Source: Paracoccus aminovorans (GTDB taxonomy: Bacteria > Pseudomonadota > Alphaproteobacteria > Rhodobacterales > Rhodobacteraceae). From it: a stretch of 64,000 bases of DNA. Below the pieces are notes generated by a model. That model saw only the letters and a list, made by a program, of their open reading frames with translations. It was not told where the DNA came from and did no database searches. The position numbers were made by a program, and so were the translations under genes. Positions within the stretch are counted from its first letter, which is position 1. Each line of letters begins with the position of its first letter. The stretch lies in assembly GCF_001546115.1 (NCBI RefSeq), contig NZ_KQ955209.1, positions 193,311 to 257,310 of the forward strand, given 5' to 3'. Shown one piece after another: positions 8,186 through 16,202 of this stretch.

Positions 8186-9391
8186 ATGGCCCTGCTGCGG
8201 TCGAGAGTCGAAAGCGCCAACCAGCCGGATTGCAGCTTCCCCCTGAACAACCTGCCCTATGGCGTGTTCTCGCGCCCGGGCGAGGCGCCGCGCTGCGGGG
8301 TGGCCATCGGCGACCTGATCCTGGATCTGGCGGGATGCGAGGCGCAGGGTCTGATCGATGCCGGCGGCACCTTCGCGCAGCCGCAATTGAACGGCTTCAT
8401 GGCCCTGGGACGCGCGCGCTGGGGTGCGGTGCGGGCGCGGCTGACCGAACTGCTGGCCGAGGGCGCCGCGGGCGACCTGCCGCTGGTCGCCATGGCGGAT
8501 GCGACGCTGCACCTGCCGATCCGGGTCACGGAATACACCGATTTCTATGCCTCGCGGCACCATGCCTTCAACGTCGGCATGCTGTTCCGGGGGCCGGAGA
8601 ATGCGCTGCCGCCGCAATGGACGCATATGCCGATCGGCTATAACGGACGCGCCTCCTCCGTAGTGGTCTCGGGCACGCCGATCCGCCGGCCCATGGGACA
8701 GGTGAAGGGCGAGGCCGGCCCGGAATGGGTGCCCTGCCGCCGGCTGGACCTGGAGCTGGAGCTGGGCGCCGTGGTCGGCGCCGACAGCCGGATGGGCGAG
8801 CGGGTCGGGGTGGAGCAGGCCGAGGCGATGATCTTCGGCTATGTCCTGCTGAACGACTGGTCGGCGCGCGACGTGCAGGCCTGGGAATACCAGCCGCTGG
8901 GTCCGTTCCAGTCCAAGGCGCTCGGAACCACCATCGGCGCCTGGGTGGTGACCCAGGCCGCGCTGGAGCCCTTCCGTTCGCCCGGCGCCGCGCGGCTGAA
9001 TCCGCTGCTGCCCTATCTGGCCGAGGAACGGCCCGGGCTCTACGACCTGGCGGTCGGCTGGAGCATGAACGGGCAGGTCATGGCGCGCACCAATTTCAAC
9101 GTCATGTATTACTCCAGCGCCCAGCAACTGGCGCATCACACCAGTTCCGGCTGCCCGATGCGGGTCGGCGACCTCTTGGGCTCGGGCACCATCTCGGGGC
9201 CTTCGCGCGACCAGGCCGGGGCGCTGCTGGAGATGACCGAGGGCGGCAAGCTCCCGGTCATGGTCAGGGGCGAGCCGCGCCTTTTCATCGAGGACGGCGA
9301 CGAGATCGGGCTTTTCGCCGAGGCGCAGGGCGACGGCTATCGCATCGGCTTCGGCCCCTGCCTGGGCCGGGTGCTGCCGGCACGGCCGTGA
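8186..9391 (+). CDS. fahA: Fumarylacetoacetase
   Basis: 401 residues. It hydrolyses fumarylacetoacetate to fumarate and acetoacetate, the last step of homogentisate breakdown. Family landmarks are the N-terminal NLPYGVFSRPGE, the catalytic and metal region VTEYTDFYASRHHAFNVG, then LDLELELGAVVG, LLNDWSARDVQAWEYQPLGP and HTSSGCPMRVGDLLGSGTIS. The ATG at 8186 follows GAAGGAGG with good spacing. It is the second gene of the hmgA unit and would be controlled with it, although the hairpins in the gap may alter its relative level. Confidence 0.96.
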   Translation: MALLRSRVESANQPDCSFPLNNLPYGVFSRPGEAPRCGVAIGDLILDLAGCEAQGLIDAGGTFAQPQLNGFMALGRARWGAVRARLTELLAEGAAGDLPLVAMADATLHLPIRVTEYTDFYASRHHAFNVGMLFRGPENALPPQWTHMPIGYNGRASSVVVSGTPIRRPMGQVKGEAGPEWVPCRRLDLELELGAVVGADSRMGERVGVEQAEAMIFGYVLLNDWSARDVQAWEYQPLGPFQSKALGTTIGAWVVTQAALEPFRSPGAARLNPLLPYLAEERPGLYDLAVGWSMNGQVMARTNFNVMYYSSAQQLAHHTSSGCPMRVGDLLGSGTISGPSRDQAGALLEMTEGGKLPVMVRGEPRLFIEDGDEIGLFAEAQGDGYRIGFGPCLGRVLPARP

Positions 9392-9490
9392 GCGTTGTGC
9401 TGCATGGCTCTTGCCGTGCGTCCATGTCCCGCCGGGTGCGGATGGCGCCGGGGCCGAAGGCCATCGCCTGGGAGCGGGTCCAAGCGCCTT

Positions 9491-9520
9491 GATTGATTGC
9501 ATTATTGCATGCAATCAATC
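9491..9520. promoter_or_regulatory. Perfect 12-bp inverted repeat upstream of the DUF983 gene
   Basis: GATTGATTGCAT (9491-9502) and ATGCAATCAATC (9509-9520) are exact inverted repeats around TATTGC. There is no following T run, and the site lies 84 bases before the next gene, so an operator is more likely than a terminator. The binding protein is unknown. Confidence 0.45.
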
Positions 9521-9603
9521 ATCTTTAAATTTGCCGATCAATTGCCTATATAACGGCCTAGGCGCGGCGAACGCGCCCGCGATTGTTGCAAGGGAAAACG
9601 CGC

Positions 9604-10020
9604 ATGACCTCATCGACCCTGCTCGCCCAGGATCCCGGCAATCTCAAGCCGGCGCTGCGGCGGGGTGCCTGCCTGAAATGCCCGCGCTGCGGCGAGGGCA
9701 AGCTGTTTCGCGGCTATCTGAAAGTGGCCGCGCAATGCGACGCCTGCGGGCTGGACCTGACGCCGCAGCGCGCCGACGACGGGCCGGCCTATGTCGTCAT
9801 CCTGCTGGTCGCGCATCTGATCGGCTTCGCGCTGGTGCCGATGTTCAGCCTGCTGGGCGACCATCCGGCGCGGATCGCGCTGCTGCTGGGCCTTGCGGCG
9901 GTCGCGCTGTCGCTGGCGCTGCTGCCGCCGGTCAAGGGCATGTTCGTCGCCCTGCAATGGGTCAAGGGCATGCACGGGTTCGAGCCGGTGCGCGCCGCCG
10001 TCCCGGTCCGCGCCGCCTAG
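9604..10020 (+). CDS. DUF983 family small membrane protein
   Basis: 138 residues. The N-terminus holds a CxxC zinc-ribbon-like pair of motifs (CLKCPRCGEGKLFRGYLKV then CDACGLDL). Two membrane segments follow (PAYVVILLVAHLIGFALVPMF and ARIALLLGLAAVALSLALLP). This is the DUF983 layout, a family of unknown function common in Rhodobacterales. I chose the ATG at 9604, preceded by AAGGGA; the longer frame starting at 9583 has no Shine-Dalgarno site. Its stop TAG shares the bases CTAG (10017-10020) with the stop of the convergent MocR-type gene. Confidence 0.88.
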   Translation: MTSSTLLAQDPGNLKPALRRGACLKCPRCGEGKLFRGYLKVAAQCDACGLDLTPQRADDGPAYVVILLVAHLIGFALVPMFSLLGDHPARIALLLGLAAVALSLALLPPVKGMFVALQWVKGMHGFEPVRAAVPVRAA

Positions 10021-11390
10021 CCCATCCAGCCGCCGCCAGACAGGCTGTCGGCCAGGAACAGCAGGCCGCTCTGCAATTCGTCGCGGCTGATCGCGCCGCC
10101 CAGGCAGATGCGCAGATGCTCGTCGGGCGCGGCGCCCACGGTAAAGGCATCGGCCGGCATCAGCCCGATATGGCGGCCGGCCATGCGGCCCATCAGCTCG
10201 GCGCGGCCGGCGCCTTCGGGCAGCTTCAGCCAGATGTTGAAGGCATGCGGATCGGCGCGAAACTGGAAGCCCGACAGCACCGCGGCGGCGATGCGCTGGC
10301 GCGCCGCGCTTTCCGCGTTGACGAAATCGCGGATGCGGTCGGCGGTGCCGTCCTCGATCCAGCGCGTCGCCAGCGCCATGCCCAGGGGCGAGGCCATGCC
10401 GGAGAAGGCGCGCAGCGCCTGGGCCAGCGCGAAGGCCGCGCGGCCGTCCGGCGCCACCACATAGGCCAGCCGCAGCCCGGCGCCGATGCATTTCGACAGC
10501 CCGCCGACATGCCAGGTCTGCGCCGGCGCCAGCACGGCGAAGGGCGGCGGCGGCGCCTGCGGCACGAAACCATAGGCGTCGTCCTCGATCAGCGGCAGGG
10601 CGTGGCGGGCGATGATGCGGGCCAGCTCGCGGCGGCGCCATTCCGGCATGGTCAGCGTGGTCGGATTGTGCAGCACCGGGTTCAGGTAAAGCGCCTTGGG
10701 CGCATGGTCGCGGATCGCCACCTCGAGCAGTTCCGGGATCATCCCGGCATCGTCGAGCCCGATCCCGACCAGCCGCAATCCCAGCCGGGCGGCCAGGGCG
10801 CGCAGGCCGGGATAGGTGATGCGCTCGCACAGCACCGTGTCGCCGGCCTGCGCCAGCGTCGACAGGATCGCGGCCATGGCGGCATGGGCGCCCGGAGCGA
10901 TGGCGATGCGCTCGGGCGCGGGGGCGATGCCGCGCCGCGCCAGCCAGGTCGCCGCCGCCAGCTTGTCGGGCTCGCCGCCGGTGGTGGGCTGATAGCGCAG
11001 AAGCGGCAGCAGGTTCGCCGAGATTTCAGCCACGCCCTCGGCCATGCGGGCGATCAGCGCCGGGTCGGTGACCTCGGGCGGACGGTTCATCGACAGATCC
11101 TCGCCGCCCTGCCGCCGGGGGTCGGGGGTCGGGACGGCGGGCGCCGGCGTGCCGCGGATAAAGGTGCCGCGCCCGACATGGCTTTGCACCAGCTGGCGGG
11201 CCTGCGCCTCGGCATAGGCGCGGCTGACGGTGGTGAAGTCGATGCCCAGCACCTCGGCCAGCCGACGTTGTGGCGGCAGCCGGTCGCCGGGCCGCAACCC
11301 GCCGCTGCGGATATCGGCCTCGATGGCATCGGCGATCTGCAGGTAACGCGGCTTGCCATCCGCAGCCAGCACGGGAATCCAGGAGGTCAT
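10017..11390 (-). CDS. MocR/PdxR-type transcriptional regulator (GntR HTH fused to aminotransferase fold)
   Basis: 457 residues. The N-terminal GntR winged helix covers about residues 15-80 ([47 protein letters not shown]). The rest is a fold-type I PLP aminotransferase domain with [24 protein letters not shown] and the PLP lysine context [16 protein letters not shown]. These proteins sense amino or vitamin B6 compounds with PLP and are usually not enzymes. The ATG at 11390 with AGGAGG-like AGGAGGTC beside it is preferred over an upstream extension of 82 residues that reads as non-coding. Its divergent partner is only a folD remnant, so the target gene may have been lost. Confidence 0.87.
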   Translation of the reverse strand: MTSWIPVLAADGKPRYLQIADAIEADIRSGGLRPGDRLPPQRRLAEVLGIDFTTVSRAYAEAQARQLVQSHVGRGTFIRGTPAPAVPTPDPRRQGGEDLSMNRPPEVTDPALIARMAEGVAEISANLLPLLRYQPTTGGEPDKLAAATWLARRGIAPAPERIAIAPGAHAAMAAILSTLAQAGDTVLCERITYPGLRALAARLGLRLVGIGLDDAGMIPELLEVAIRDHAPKALYLNPVLHNPTTLTMPEWRRRELARIIARHALPLIEDDAYGFVPQAPPPPFAVLAPAQTWHVGGLSKCIGAGLRLAYVVAPDGRAAFALAQALRAFSGMASPLGMALATRWIEDGTADRIRDFVNAESAARQRIAAAVLSGFQFRADPHAFNIWLKLPEGAGRAELMGRMAGRHIGLMPADAFTVGAAPDEHLRICLGGAISRDELQSGLLFLADSLSGGGWMG

Positions 11391-11511
11391 GGCGGTCCAA
11401 TCGGGAAATTGTTGCGGATTGTATGCAGGCAGAGCGGCGCAGGCAAGGCCGGGTCGGCCGGCGGGGTTCGGCAGCGCATCTGGTCTGGCGCGCGGGACGG
11501 ATCGCGGCATC

Positions 11512-11555
11512 TCTCGCGTCCATACAAGCAACGGAATTTCCGCTTCTTTGTATGG
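11512..11555. promoter_or_regulatory. Dyad with CATACAA/TTGTATG arms upstream of the MocR-type gene
   Basis: CATACAAGCA (11521-11530) and TTTGTATGG (11547-11555) face each other across a GGAATTTCC centre. MocR regulators often control divergent genes from sites like this. The left part, TCTCGCGTCCATACAAGCA, recurs almost unchanged at 27577-27596. Confidence 0.4.
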
Positions 11556-12079
11556 ATCAGGAAAAGATACTCGACACGATTGATCCGGAAAAAGACGTCG
11601 ACGGATTCCATATTTCAAATGTCGGACGTCTGACAACCGGCCAGAAGGGCATGGTGCCTTGCATTCCGTTGAGCTGCCTCATGCTGTTGCGAGAAAAGCT
11701 TGGAGATATTTCGAGGCTCAACGCGATAATCGTCAGCAATCTCGGCCTTGACGGGTGGCCGATGGCTCAGCTTCTGCTTGCCAGAGGCTGCAGTGTCACG
11801 ATCGCCCATCACCGCTCTCGAAACACGGCAGAGCTATGCCGGATGGGAGATATTGTCATCGCCAACACCGGCCGCCCCAAGGGGATAAAGGGGATTTGGA
11901 TCAGGCCGGGAGCCACGATCATCGATATTGGCGTGCATAATATCATCGAAAATGGCCGATCACGGTTGGTGGGTGACGTGGACTTCGCCTCCGCGGCCGA
12001 AGTTGCAGGTGCAATAACGGTGCCAGGTGGCGTTCATCGAATGGCTACGGTATGCCTTCTGACCAATACGCTGATGTGA
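11552..12079 (+). pseudogene. folD: FolD remnant (methylenetetrahydrofolate dehydrogenase/cyclohydrolase), N-terminus missing
   Basis: The 175-residue frame corresponds only to the C-terminal, NADP-binding part of Fol[45 protein letters not shown] and [17 protein letters not shown] are recognisable. The N-terminal catalytic domain with its Lys/Tyr residues is absent, and the conserved glycine-rich VGRS.IVGKPMAQLL has decayed to [15 protein letters not shown]. The PGGVGPMT block reads PGGVHRMA. No ribosome binding site is seen. I read it as a pseudogene at the edge of the mobile-element region. A functional folD must lie elsewhere. Confidence 0.85.
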
Positions 12080-12660
12080 TGTTGCCGCGCTTATGGCTTT
12101 CCTGACCCAGAGGGATTGACAACTTGATAGTTTGTGAAGCACCAGTATAGTGTCGGTTTTTCTGCTTTTCTCACCTTGTTATATTCATGGCTTTGGTGAG
12201 CGGTGGCGCAGACCTCCATCGCAATGCCGCACCCGGGCTGCGACAGCATGAACGCGCGAAACTGCCTGCGCGGCAGCGGTGCACATCAGACCGATCAAAC
12301 GCCAGGTCGGATCTGTGCCGATCACAGCAAGAATGACAACCGCGCCCGCGCAACCCGTTGCCCAACAGCAGATTGACCAAATGCGGAAGCGGTGCCAAAT
12401 ATTCTCAGCCTCGCATGTCATATCCGCCGCCACACGGTGGAGCAGGGCTTGGACCATGATTGCGGCATCCTCATCACCATATGACGTGAGCGCCTGTTGG
12501 ATATGCTGACATCCAAGCCGATTAATATGTCCTGACCCTTCAACCCTCGGGCATGATAGAATTGGGCAGGCCAAACCTCTCCTCATGCATTCCTTGGACT
12601 ACTAGCCTGCCAGACGATCAGCCTATTTCCCTTGCCTTTGCGACCTGCCAGATTGGCGTC
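12080..12660. other. 581-base stretch of unclear content at the left edge of the mobile region
   Basis: No gene on the plus strand. The only notable open frame is the doubtful minus-strand one at 12185-12586. A TTGACA at 12116-12121 is followed by TATAGT, but 24 bases away, too far for a normal promoter. The sequence is less GC-rich than the core genes around it. Confidence 0.4.
12185..12586 (-). CDS. Doubtful hypothetical membrane protein
   Basis: 133 residues. I do not recognise it. The middle reads plausibly as protein (YGDEDAAIMVQALLHRVAAD, then two hydrophobic stretches, IWSICCWATGCAGAVVILAV and WRLIGLMCTAAAQAV). AAGGA lies four bases before the ATG. The N-terminal and C-terminal ends have poor composition (many Cys and Arg), and no homologue comes to mind. 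It may be a decayed gene or chance. It sits among ruins, which lowers the odds that it is functional. Confidence 0.25.
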   Translation of the reverse strand: MRRGLACPILSCPRVEGSGHINRLGCQHIQQALTSYGDEDAAIMVQALLHRVAADMTCEAENIWHRFRIWSICCWATGCAGAVVILAVIGTDPTWRLIGLMCTAAAQAVSRVHAVAARVRHCDGGLRHRSPKP

Positions 12661-12820
12661 ATGACGCGACCTGTGCCTTTTCTGGAAAGCCCGACAAGGC
12701 TGGCCCTTTCCTGGACCGGGGTGCTGCTTCTGCTGCTGACGGCCATGGGGGTCGCGCAGCACCGGGCGCTGACCGCCGAACTGGCGCAGGAGACTGTCGT
12801 GCTGCACCGCATCGCTGGAC
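12661..12820 (+). pseudogene. 5' fragment of a membrane protein gene, probably a sensor kinase, cut by an IS3-type element
   Basis: The frame starts at ATG 12661 and reads a short polar N-terminus, one clear membrane segment (LALSWTGVLLLLLTAMGVAQ) and the start of a periplasmic helix (HRALTAELAQETVVLHRIA). It then runs straight into the left terminus of the insertion sequence at 12821. This looks like the N-terminus of a DctB-like sensor histidine kinase, but about 53 residues are too few for certainty. The remainder of the gene is not found on the other side of the element, so it was deleted and not merely interrupted. Confidence 0.5.
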
Positions 12821-12849
12821 TGCCCCCACCGAGTGGTCCGGGTTGATTG

Positions 12850-13665
12850 TTAGTGCATCGTCGGCCGCTGGTCTATTGGGATGACGGCTTCCGGTGCGGG
12901 TGGGCGGTATCCCAGGGAGCTGTGCGGCCTGACAGTGTTGTAGTGGCTGCGCCATCGCTCGATGAGGATCTGGGCCTCCCTGAGCGAATAGAAGACTTCT
13001 GCATCCAGGAGTTCGTCGCGGAATCGAGCGTTGAAGCTCTCGCAATACCCGTTCTCCCAGGGTGAACCCGGCTCGATGAACGCGGTCTTGGCACCAACTG
13101 CGCCGATCCAGCCCTGCACCTTCTTGGCAATGAATTCCGCGCCATTGTCGGACCTTATGAACGCAGGCGGGCCACGCAAGATGAACAGATCCGTCAGGGC
13201 GTCGATTACGTCGGTGGAATTGAGCCTGCGGTTTACACGGATCACCAGCGCCTCCTTCGTGAATTCGTCGATGATATTGAGCGTCCGAAACAGCCGTCCG
13301 TCATGTGTCCGGTCCTGAACGAAATCATAGGACCAGACGTGGTTCGGGTGCTCCGGCCGGAGACGGACGCAGGACCCGTCGTTCAACCAGAGCCGACCCT
13401 TCTTTGCCTGCTTTTGCGGGACCTTCAGCCCTTCACGCCGCCATATCCGTTCCACGCGTTTATGATTTACATGCCAACCGGCGTTGTTCAGCAATCCGGT
13501 GATCATCCGATAGCCATATCGCCCGTAGGTGCGAGCGAGCGTGATGATGTCTTCCGTCAGCCGTTCTTCGTCCGGGGCGCCGCAAGGAACCTTGCGTTGC
13601 GTCGAGCGGTGCTGCCCGAGGATGCGGCAGGCGCGGCGCTCGGATATGCCGAGCGCCTGCCGCAC
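12850..13665 (-). CDS. IS3-family transposase OrfB (DDE integrase domain)
   Basis: About 271 residues with an HTH_21-like start (SERRACRILGQHRSTQRKVP) and an rve integrase core. The three acidic residues are visible in VWSYDFVQDRTHDGR (Asp), FIRSDNGAEF (Asp) and SPWENGYCESFNARF (Glu). In this family OrfB is normally made as an OrfAB fusion by a programmed frameshift. The frame of orfB is open upstream of the marked start through the end of orfA, near GGGGAAAC, which fits. The catalytic residues look intact, so the element may be active. Confidence 0.9.
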   Translation of the reverse strand: MRQALGISERRACRILGQHRSTQRKVPCGAPDEERLTEDIITLARTYGRYGYRMITGLLNNAGWHVNHKRVERIWRREGLKVPQKQAKKGRLWLNDGSCVRLRPEHPNHVWSYDFVQDRTHDGRLFRTLNIIDEFTKEALVIRVNRRLNSTDVIDALTDLFILRGPPAFIRSDNGAEFIAKKVQGWIGAVGAKTAFIEPGSPWENGYCESFNARFRDELLDAEVFYSLREAQILIERWRSHYNTVRPHSSLGYRPPAPEAVIPIDQRPTMH

Positions 13666-13697
13666 ATGGTCAATGCACTGGCGACGGCGCGAAGGGC

Positions 13698-13976
13698 TTA
13701 GAAGTTTCCCCGTGCAGCCTCGCTCAGGATCATCTTGTCCAAGGTCAGATCTGACACCGCGCGCCGCAACCGCTGGTTCTCCGCCTCAAGCTCCTTGAGA
13801 CGCTTCAGCTGATCCCGGTTCATGCCGCCATACTGCTTGCGCCAGCGATAATACGTCGGCTCGGTCACGCCGATCTGCCGCACCGCGTCGGAAATTGCCA
13901 TTCCCTGTCCATGAAGCACTTCAATCTGTCGAAGCTTCAGAACGATGTCTTCCGGTTTGTCTCGCTTGCCTGCCAT
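13698..13976 (-). CDS. IS3-family transposase OrfA
   Basis: 92 residues. A helix-turn-helix (IVLKLRQIEVLHGQGMAISD, then GVTEPTYYRWRKQYGG) is followed by a leucine-zipper-like coiled coil (LKRLKELEAENQRLRRAVSD) used for dimerisation. AGGAGG is present upstream of the ATG. It precedes orfB in the same element, by an offset frame. Confidence 0.9.
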   Translation of the reverse strand: MAGKRDKPEDIVLKLRQIEVLHGQGMAISDAVRQIGVTEPTYYRWRKQYGGMNRDQLKRLKELEAENQRLRRAVSDLTLDKMILSEAARGNF

Positions 13977-14037
13977 CTGATGGTCCTCCTGAACAGGATA
14001 TTTCTATCCCAGTGGGTGGACCACTTCAGTGGGGGCA

Positions 14038-14686
14038 CTCCAGAATGCTCCAGATTGTGGGCCCGCAGAAACGCAGCCCAATCCATGCTGGTGAACTGAC
14101 TTCCCTGATCCGAGTGGATCAGCACCTTGGTCTTCGGTTTTCGCCGCCAGACCGCCATGAGCAGGGCCTGTAGGACGACATCTGTCGTCTGCCTGCTTTG
14201 CATCGACCAACCGACCACGCGCCGGGAATAGAGGTCAATGATCACCGCGAGGTAAGCGAAGCCCTCCTGCGTCCGGATGTAGGTGATATCGGTCACCCAG
14301 ACCTTATCCGGGGCCTCGACATCGAACTGCCGGTCGAGGGTGTTGTCGACCACGACCGACGGCTTGCCACCATAACTTCCGGGGCGGCGCTTGTAGCCGA
14401 TCTGTGCCTTGATCCCCGCAAGCTGCGTCAATCGGGCGACCCGGTTCGGACAGATGCTTTCACCCTGTTCCACCAGATCATCATGCAGCTTGCGGTAACC
14501 GTAGACCTTGCCGCTCTCAACCCAGGCCTCCTGCAGCAACTCGGTCTGGCGCCTGTCTTCCTGGGCTCGCGCGCTCACCGGCGCCTGCAGCCAGGCATAG
14601 AACCCGCTCGGCTGGATGCGCAGGCACCGGCACATCGCACGGATGGAAAACTGACCCCGATGCTCGGCCACGAACGCGTATCTCAC
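14038..14686 (-). pseudogene. IS3-family transposase OrfB, C-terminus lost
   Basis: The frame gives a good N-terminal helical domain (FSIRAMCRCLRIQPSGFYAW) and integrase core with Asp in DKVWVTDITYIRT and Asp in KVLIHSDQGSQFTS. It stops resembling the family right after FLRAHNLEHS, where the normal next block (S.RGNC.DNA..ES with the catalytic Glu) should come. From there the frame continues into the neighbouring IS to a stop at 13937. Without the third acidic residue it cannot be catalytic. Confidence 0.88.
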
Positions 14687-14955
14687 TTTGCATCCCTGGC
14701 GAAATACGCGGTGGCTTTTTTTAGGATGTCACGTTCCTCCGACACCCGGACCAGCTCTCGCTTCAGTCGTCGGATCTCGGCATCCTTTGCCGTCTCACCC
14801 GACACCGCCTTCGCGAACTTGCGCTTCCAGGCATAGAGCGAGTGCGTGCTCACCCCGAGCCGCTCAGAGACCTCCTTGGCCGGGTAGCCCCGCTCCGTGA
14901 TCTGCGCCACCGCATCGCGCTTGAAATCGTCAGTGAAATTACCTGTGCCCATCAT
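14683..14955 (-). CDS. IS3-family transposase OrfA (of the truncated element)
   Basis: 90 residues: helix-turn-helix (FTDDFKRDAVAQITERGYPA, VSERLGVSTHSLYAWKRKF) followed by a coiled coil (DAEIRRLKRELVRVSEERDI). It overlaps the orfB frame by four bases at 14683-14686, with an AAAAAAGC-type slippery stretch near 14715 (TTTTTTAG on the plus strand) typical of IS3 programmed frameshifting. It is intact itself but belongs to a broken element. Confidence 0.87.
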   Translation of the reverse strand: MMGTGNFTDDFKRDAVAQITERGYPAKEVSERLGVSTHSLYAWKRKFAKAVSGETAKDAEIRRLKRELVRVSEERDILKKATAYFARDAK

Positions 14956-15016
14956 GGCCTCCTTGCCTCAAAGTTAGCGAAGAAGGCGTCCACGAAACAT
15001 GGGGCTATTCACCGGC

Positions 15017-16126
15017 TCAGTGAAGCGTCGGCCCCTGTTCCAGATCGGCAGCACGTTGCAGCATGCGGATGGCGGTCCGCAGACTGGGCCGATGCTGTTG
15101 CAAGGAGGGATGGGCCAGAACCTCGCAGATCGCTTCGATGGAACTCGCGAACAGGTTGCGCCTCACACCCTCGCGACGCACGAAGGCCAGCAATTCTGCG
15201 AGGGTCAGATGACGAAGCCGGATCGGCGGGCAGCGGCTGAGCAATGGTTCCGGCAGCCGCCGGCAGTCGTTCGAGGTCAGCACCCAGATCACCCAGCTCA
15301 TGTCAAACCTCACCTGGTAATAGGGGCAGCTCCAGCGCTTGGCGGTCAGTGGCTCCAGCAGCGGCAGCAGCGCCTCTGCCAGGCCGAAGGCGTGCCCGTT
15401 CGTTGATGTTGCCCGACCGGCCTTTTCGATCTCGTCCACAATCATGACCGGATTGGCGATGCGGCTTTGCAGGACGGTTTCGATCAGTCGACCGGGGTAG
15501 GACCCACCCCAGCCACGTTGCGAACCGACAATGCCGAATGAGGCATTCTCGCCGGTGGCCTCGATCACCGTGGTTGACGTGGCCAGAAGTTCGCCAAGAC
15601 GGCGGGCATAGCGGCTTTTGCCAATGCCGGGCGGGCCGTCGAGCAGGAGCGGCGGCATCCGAAACGCCGGCCAACCCTCGCGCACCGAGCGGCGCATCGC
15701 GTGCCAGACCACCTCGGTGGCCGGGGCCATCCAGGGCATATCCCCGTGCAAGCCCGCGGCCAGTTCGTCGGCGTGATGTTCACTGTGGATCCGGATCAGC
15801 CGGACGCCGTCCTTCAGCACCTCGAGCCGCTCGCGATCATCGCGCTTCAGATGTTCGAGACCGGAGGCTGCCTTGCGACATTCCAGGATCCGCTTGACCC
15901 GACGCTTGATGCGGGCCTCGTCGTCATCGCTGAACCTGATGATCCCCATCAGATCCGCGTCCGATATCTCGCCTGGCGCGTCGATCTCGTCGGGCGGGGC
16001 CGGAACGTCCGGGGGGATCCTCCTGCAGCGCAGCTTGCGCAGATGCCGCATGAAGCGGGTTTCGAGTTCGATGCGGCCCTCTTTCGGGTCGAAGAAGCGG
16101 GCTTCTATGAAGGGGATGGTGGACAT
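15017..16126 (-). CDS. AAA+ family ATPase of unknown function
   Basis: 369 residues. A basic, charged N-terminal region (about 1-130) precedes an AAA+ core: Walker A DGPPGIGKSRYARRL near residue 165, a GSQRGWGGSYPG substrate or pore-like loop, Walker B NPVMIVDEIEKAG, sensor-1 region IWVLTSNDCRRLP and an arginine-finger-like LLSRCPPIRLR. The core resembles Lon/ClpX-type AAA modules, but no protease domain follows. ATG at 16126 with GGAG upstream. Its stop lies 18 bases from the truncated IS3 end, so the 3' end could have been trimmed. It pairs with the metallophosphoesterase gene next to it. This pair looks like cargo of an acquired island. Confidence 0.8.
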   Translation of the reverse strand: MSTIPFIEARFFDPKEGRIELETRFMRHLRKLRCRRIPPDVPAPPDEIDAPGEISDADLMGIIRFSDDDEARIKRRVKRILECRKAASGLEHLKRDDRERLEVLKDGVRLIRIHSEHHADELAAGLHGDMPWMAPATEVVWHAMRRSVREGWPAFRMPPLLLDGPPGIGKSRYARRLGELLATSTTVIEATGENASFGIVGSQRGWGGSYPGRLIETVLQSRIANPVMIVDEIEKAGRATSTNGHAFGLAEALLPLLEPLTAKRWSCPYYQVRFDMSWVIWVLTSNDCRRLPEPLLSRCPPIRLRHLTLAELLAFVRREGVRRNLFASSIEAICEVLAHPSLQQHRPSLRTAIRMLQRAADLEQGPTLH

Positions 16127-16202
16127 GGGAATACTCCGGGCATGAGGGGGCCGTCTGCCGGGGGAGGCCCGGCCGGGAAAGATGGGTTGGGGGGAATGGC
16201 GA

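Larger units (their letters stand above)
12821..14037 (-). mobile_element. IS3-family insertion sequence, apparently complete (1217 bp)
   Basis: Terminal inverted repeats are visible: TGCCCCCACCGAGTGGTCC at the left end and, read inward from the right, TGCCCCCACTGAAGTGGTCC. It carries orfA and orfB on the minus strand. No target-site duplication is present (GGAC on the left, CTCC on the right). The right flank is the inside of another IS3 element and the left flank is a chromosomal gene, so a deletion followed insertion. Confidence 0.88.
14038..14999 (-). mobile_element. Second IS3-family element, truncated at its 3' side
   Basis: This fragment keeps orfA and most of orfB but loses the last part of orfB and that terminus at 14037/14038, where the first IS3 element begins. 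The outer end is probably at TGTTTCGTGGACG (reverse complement of 14987-14999), just before the AAA+ gene. Being truncated, it should not be able to move by itself. Confidence 0.75.

Noticed and set aside
6593..9514. 973-codon minus-strand frame opposite hmgA and fahA
   Set aside because: Antisense shadow with the same Arg/His/Gln-rich composition. The plus-strand genes are certain.
12116..12151. TTGACA ... TATAGT as a promoter
   Set aside because: Spacer is 24 bases, too long for a normal sigma70 promoter, and no gene follows.
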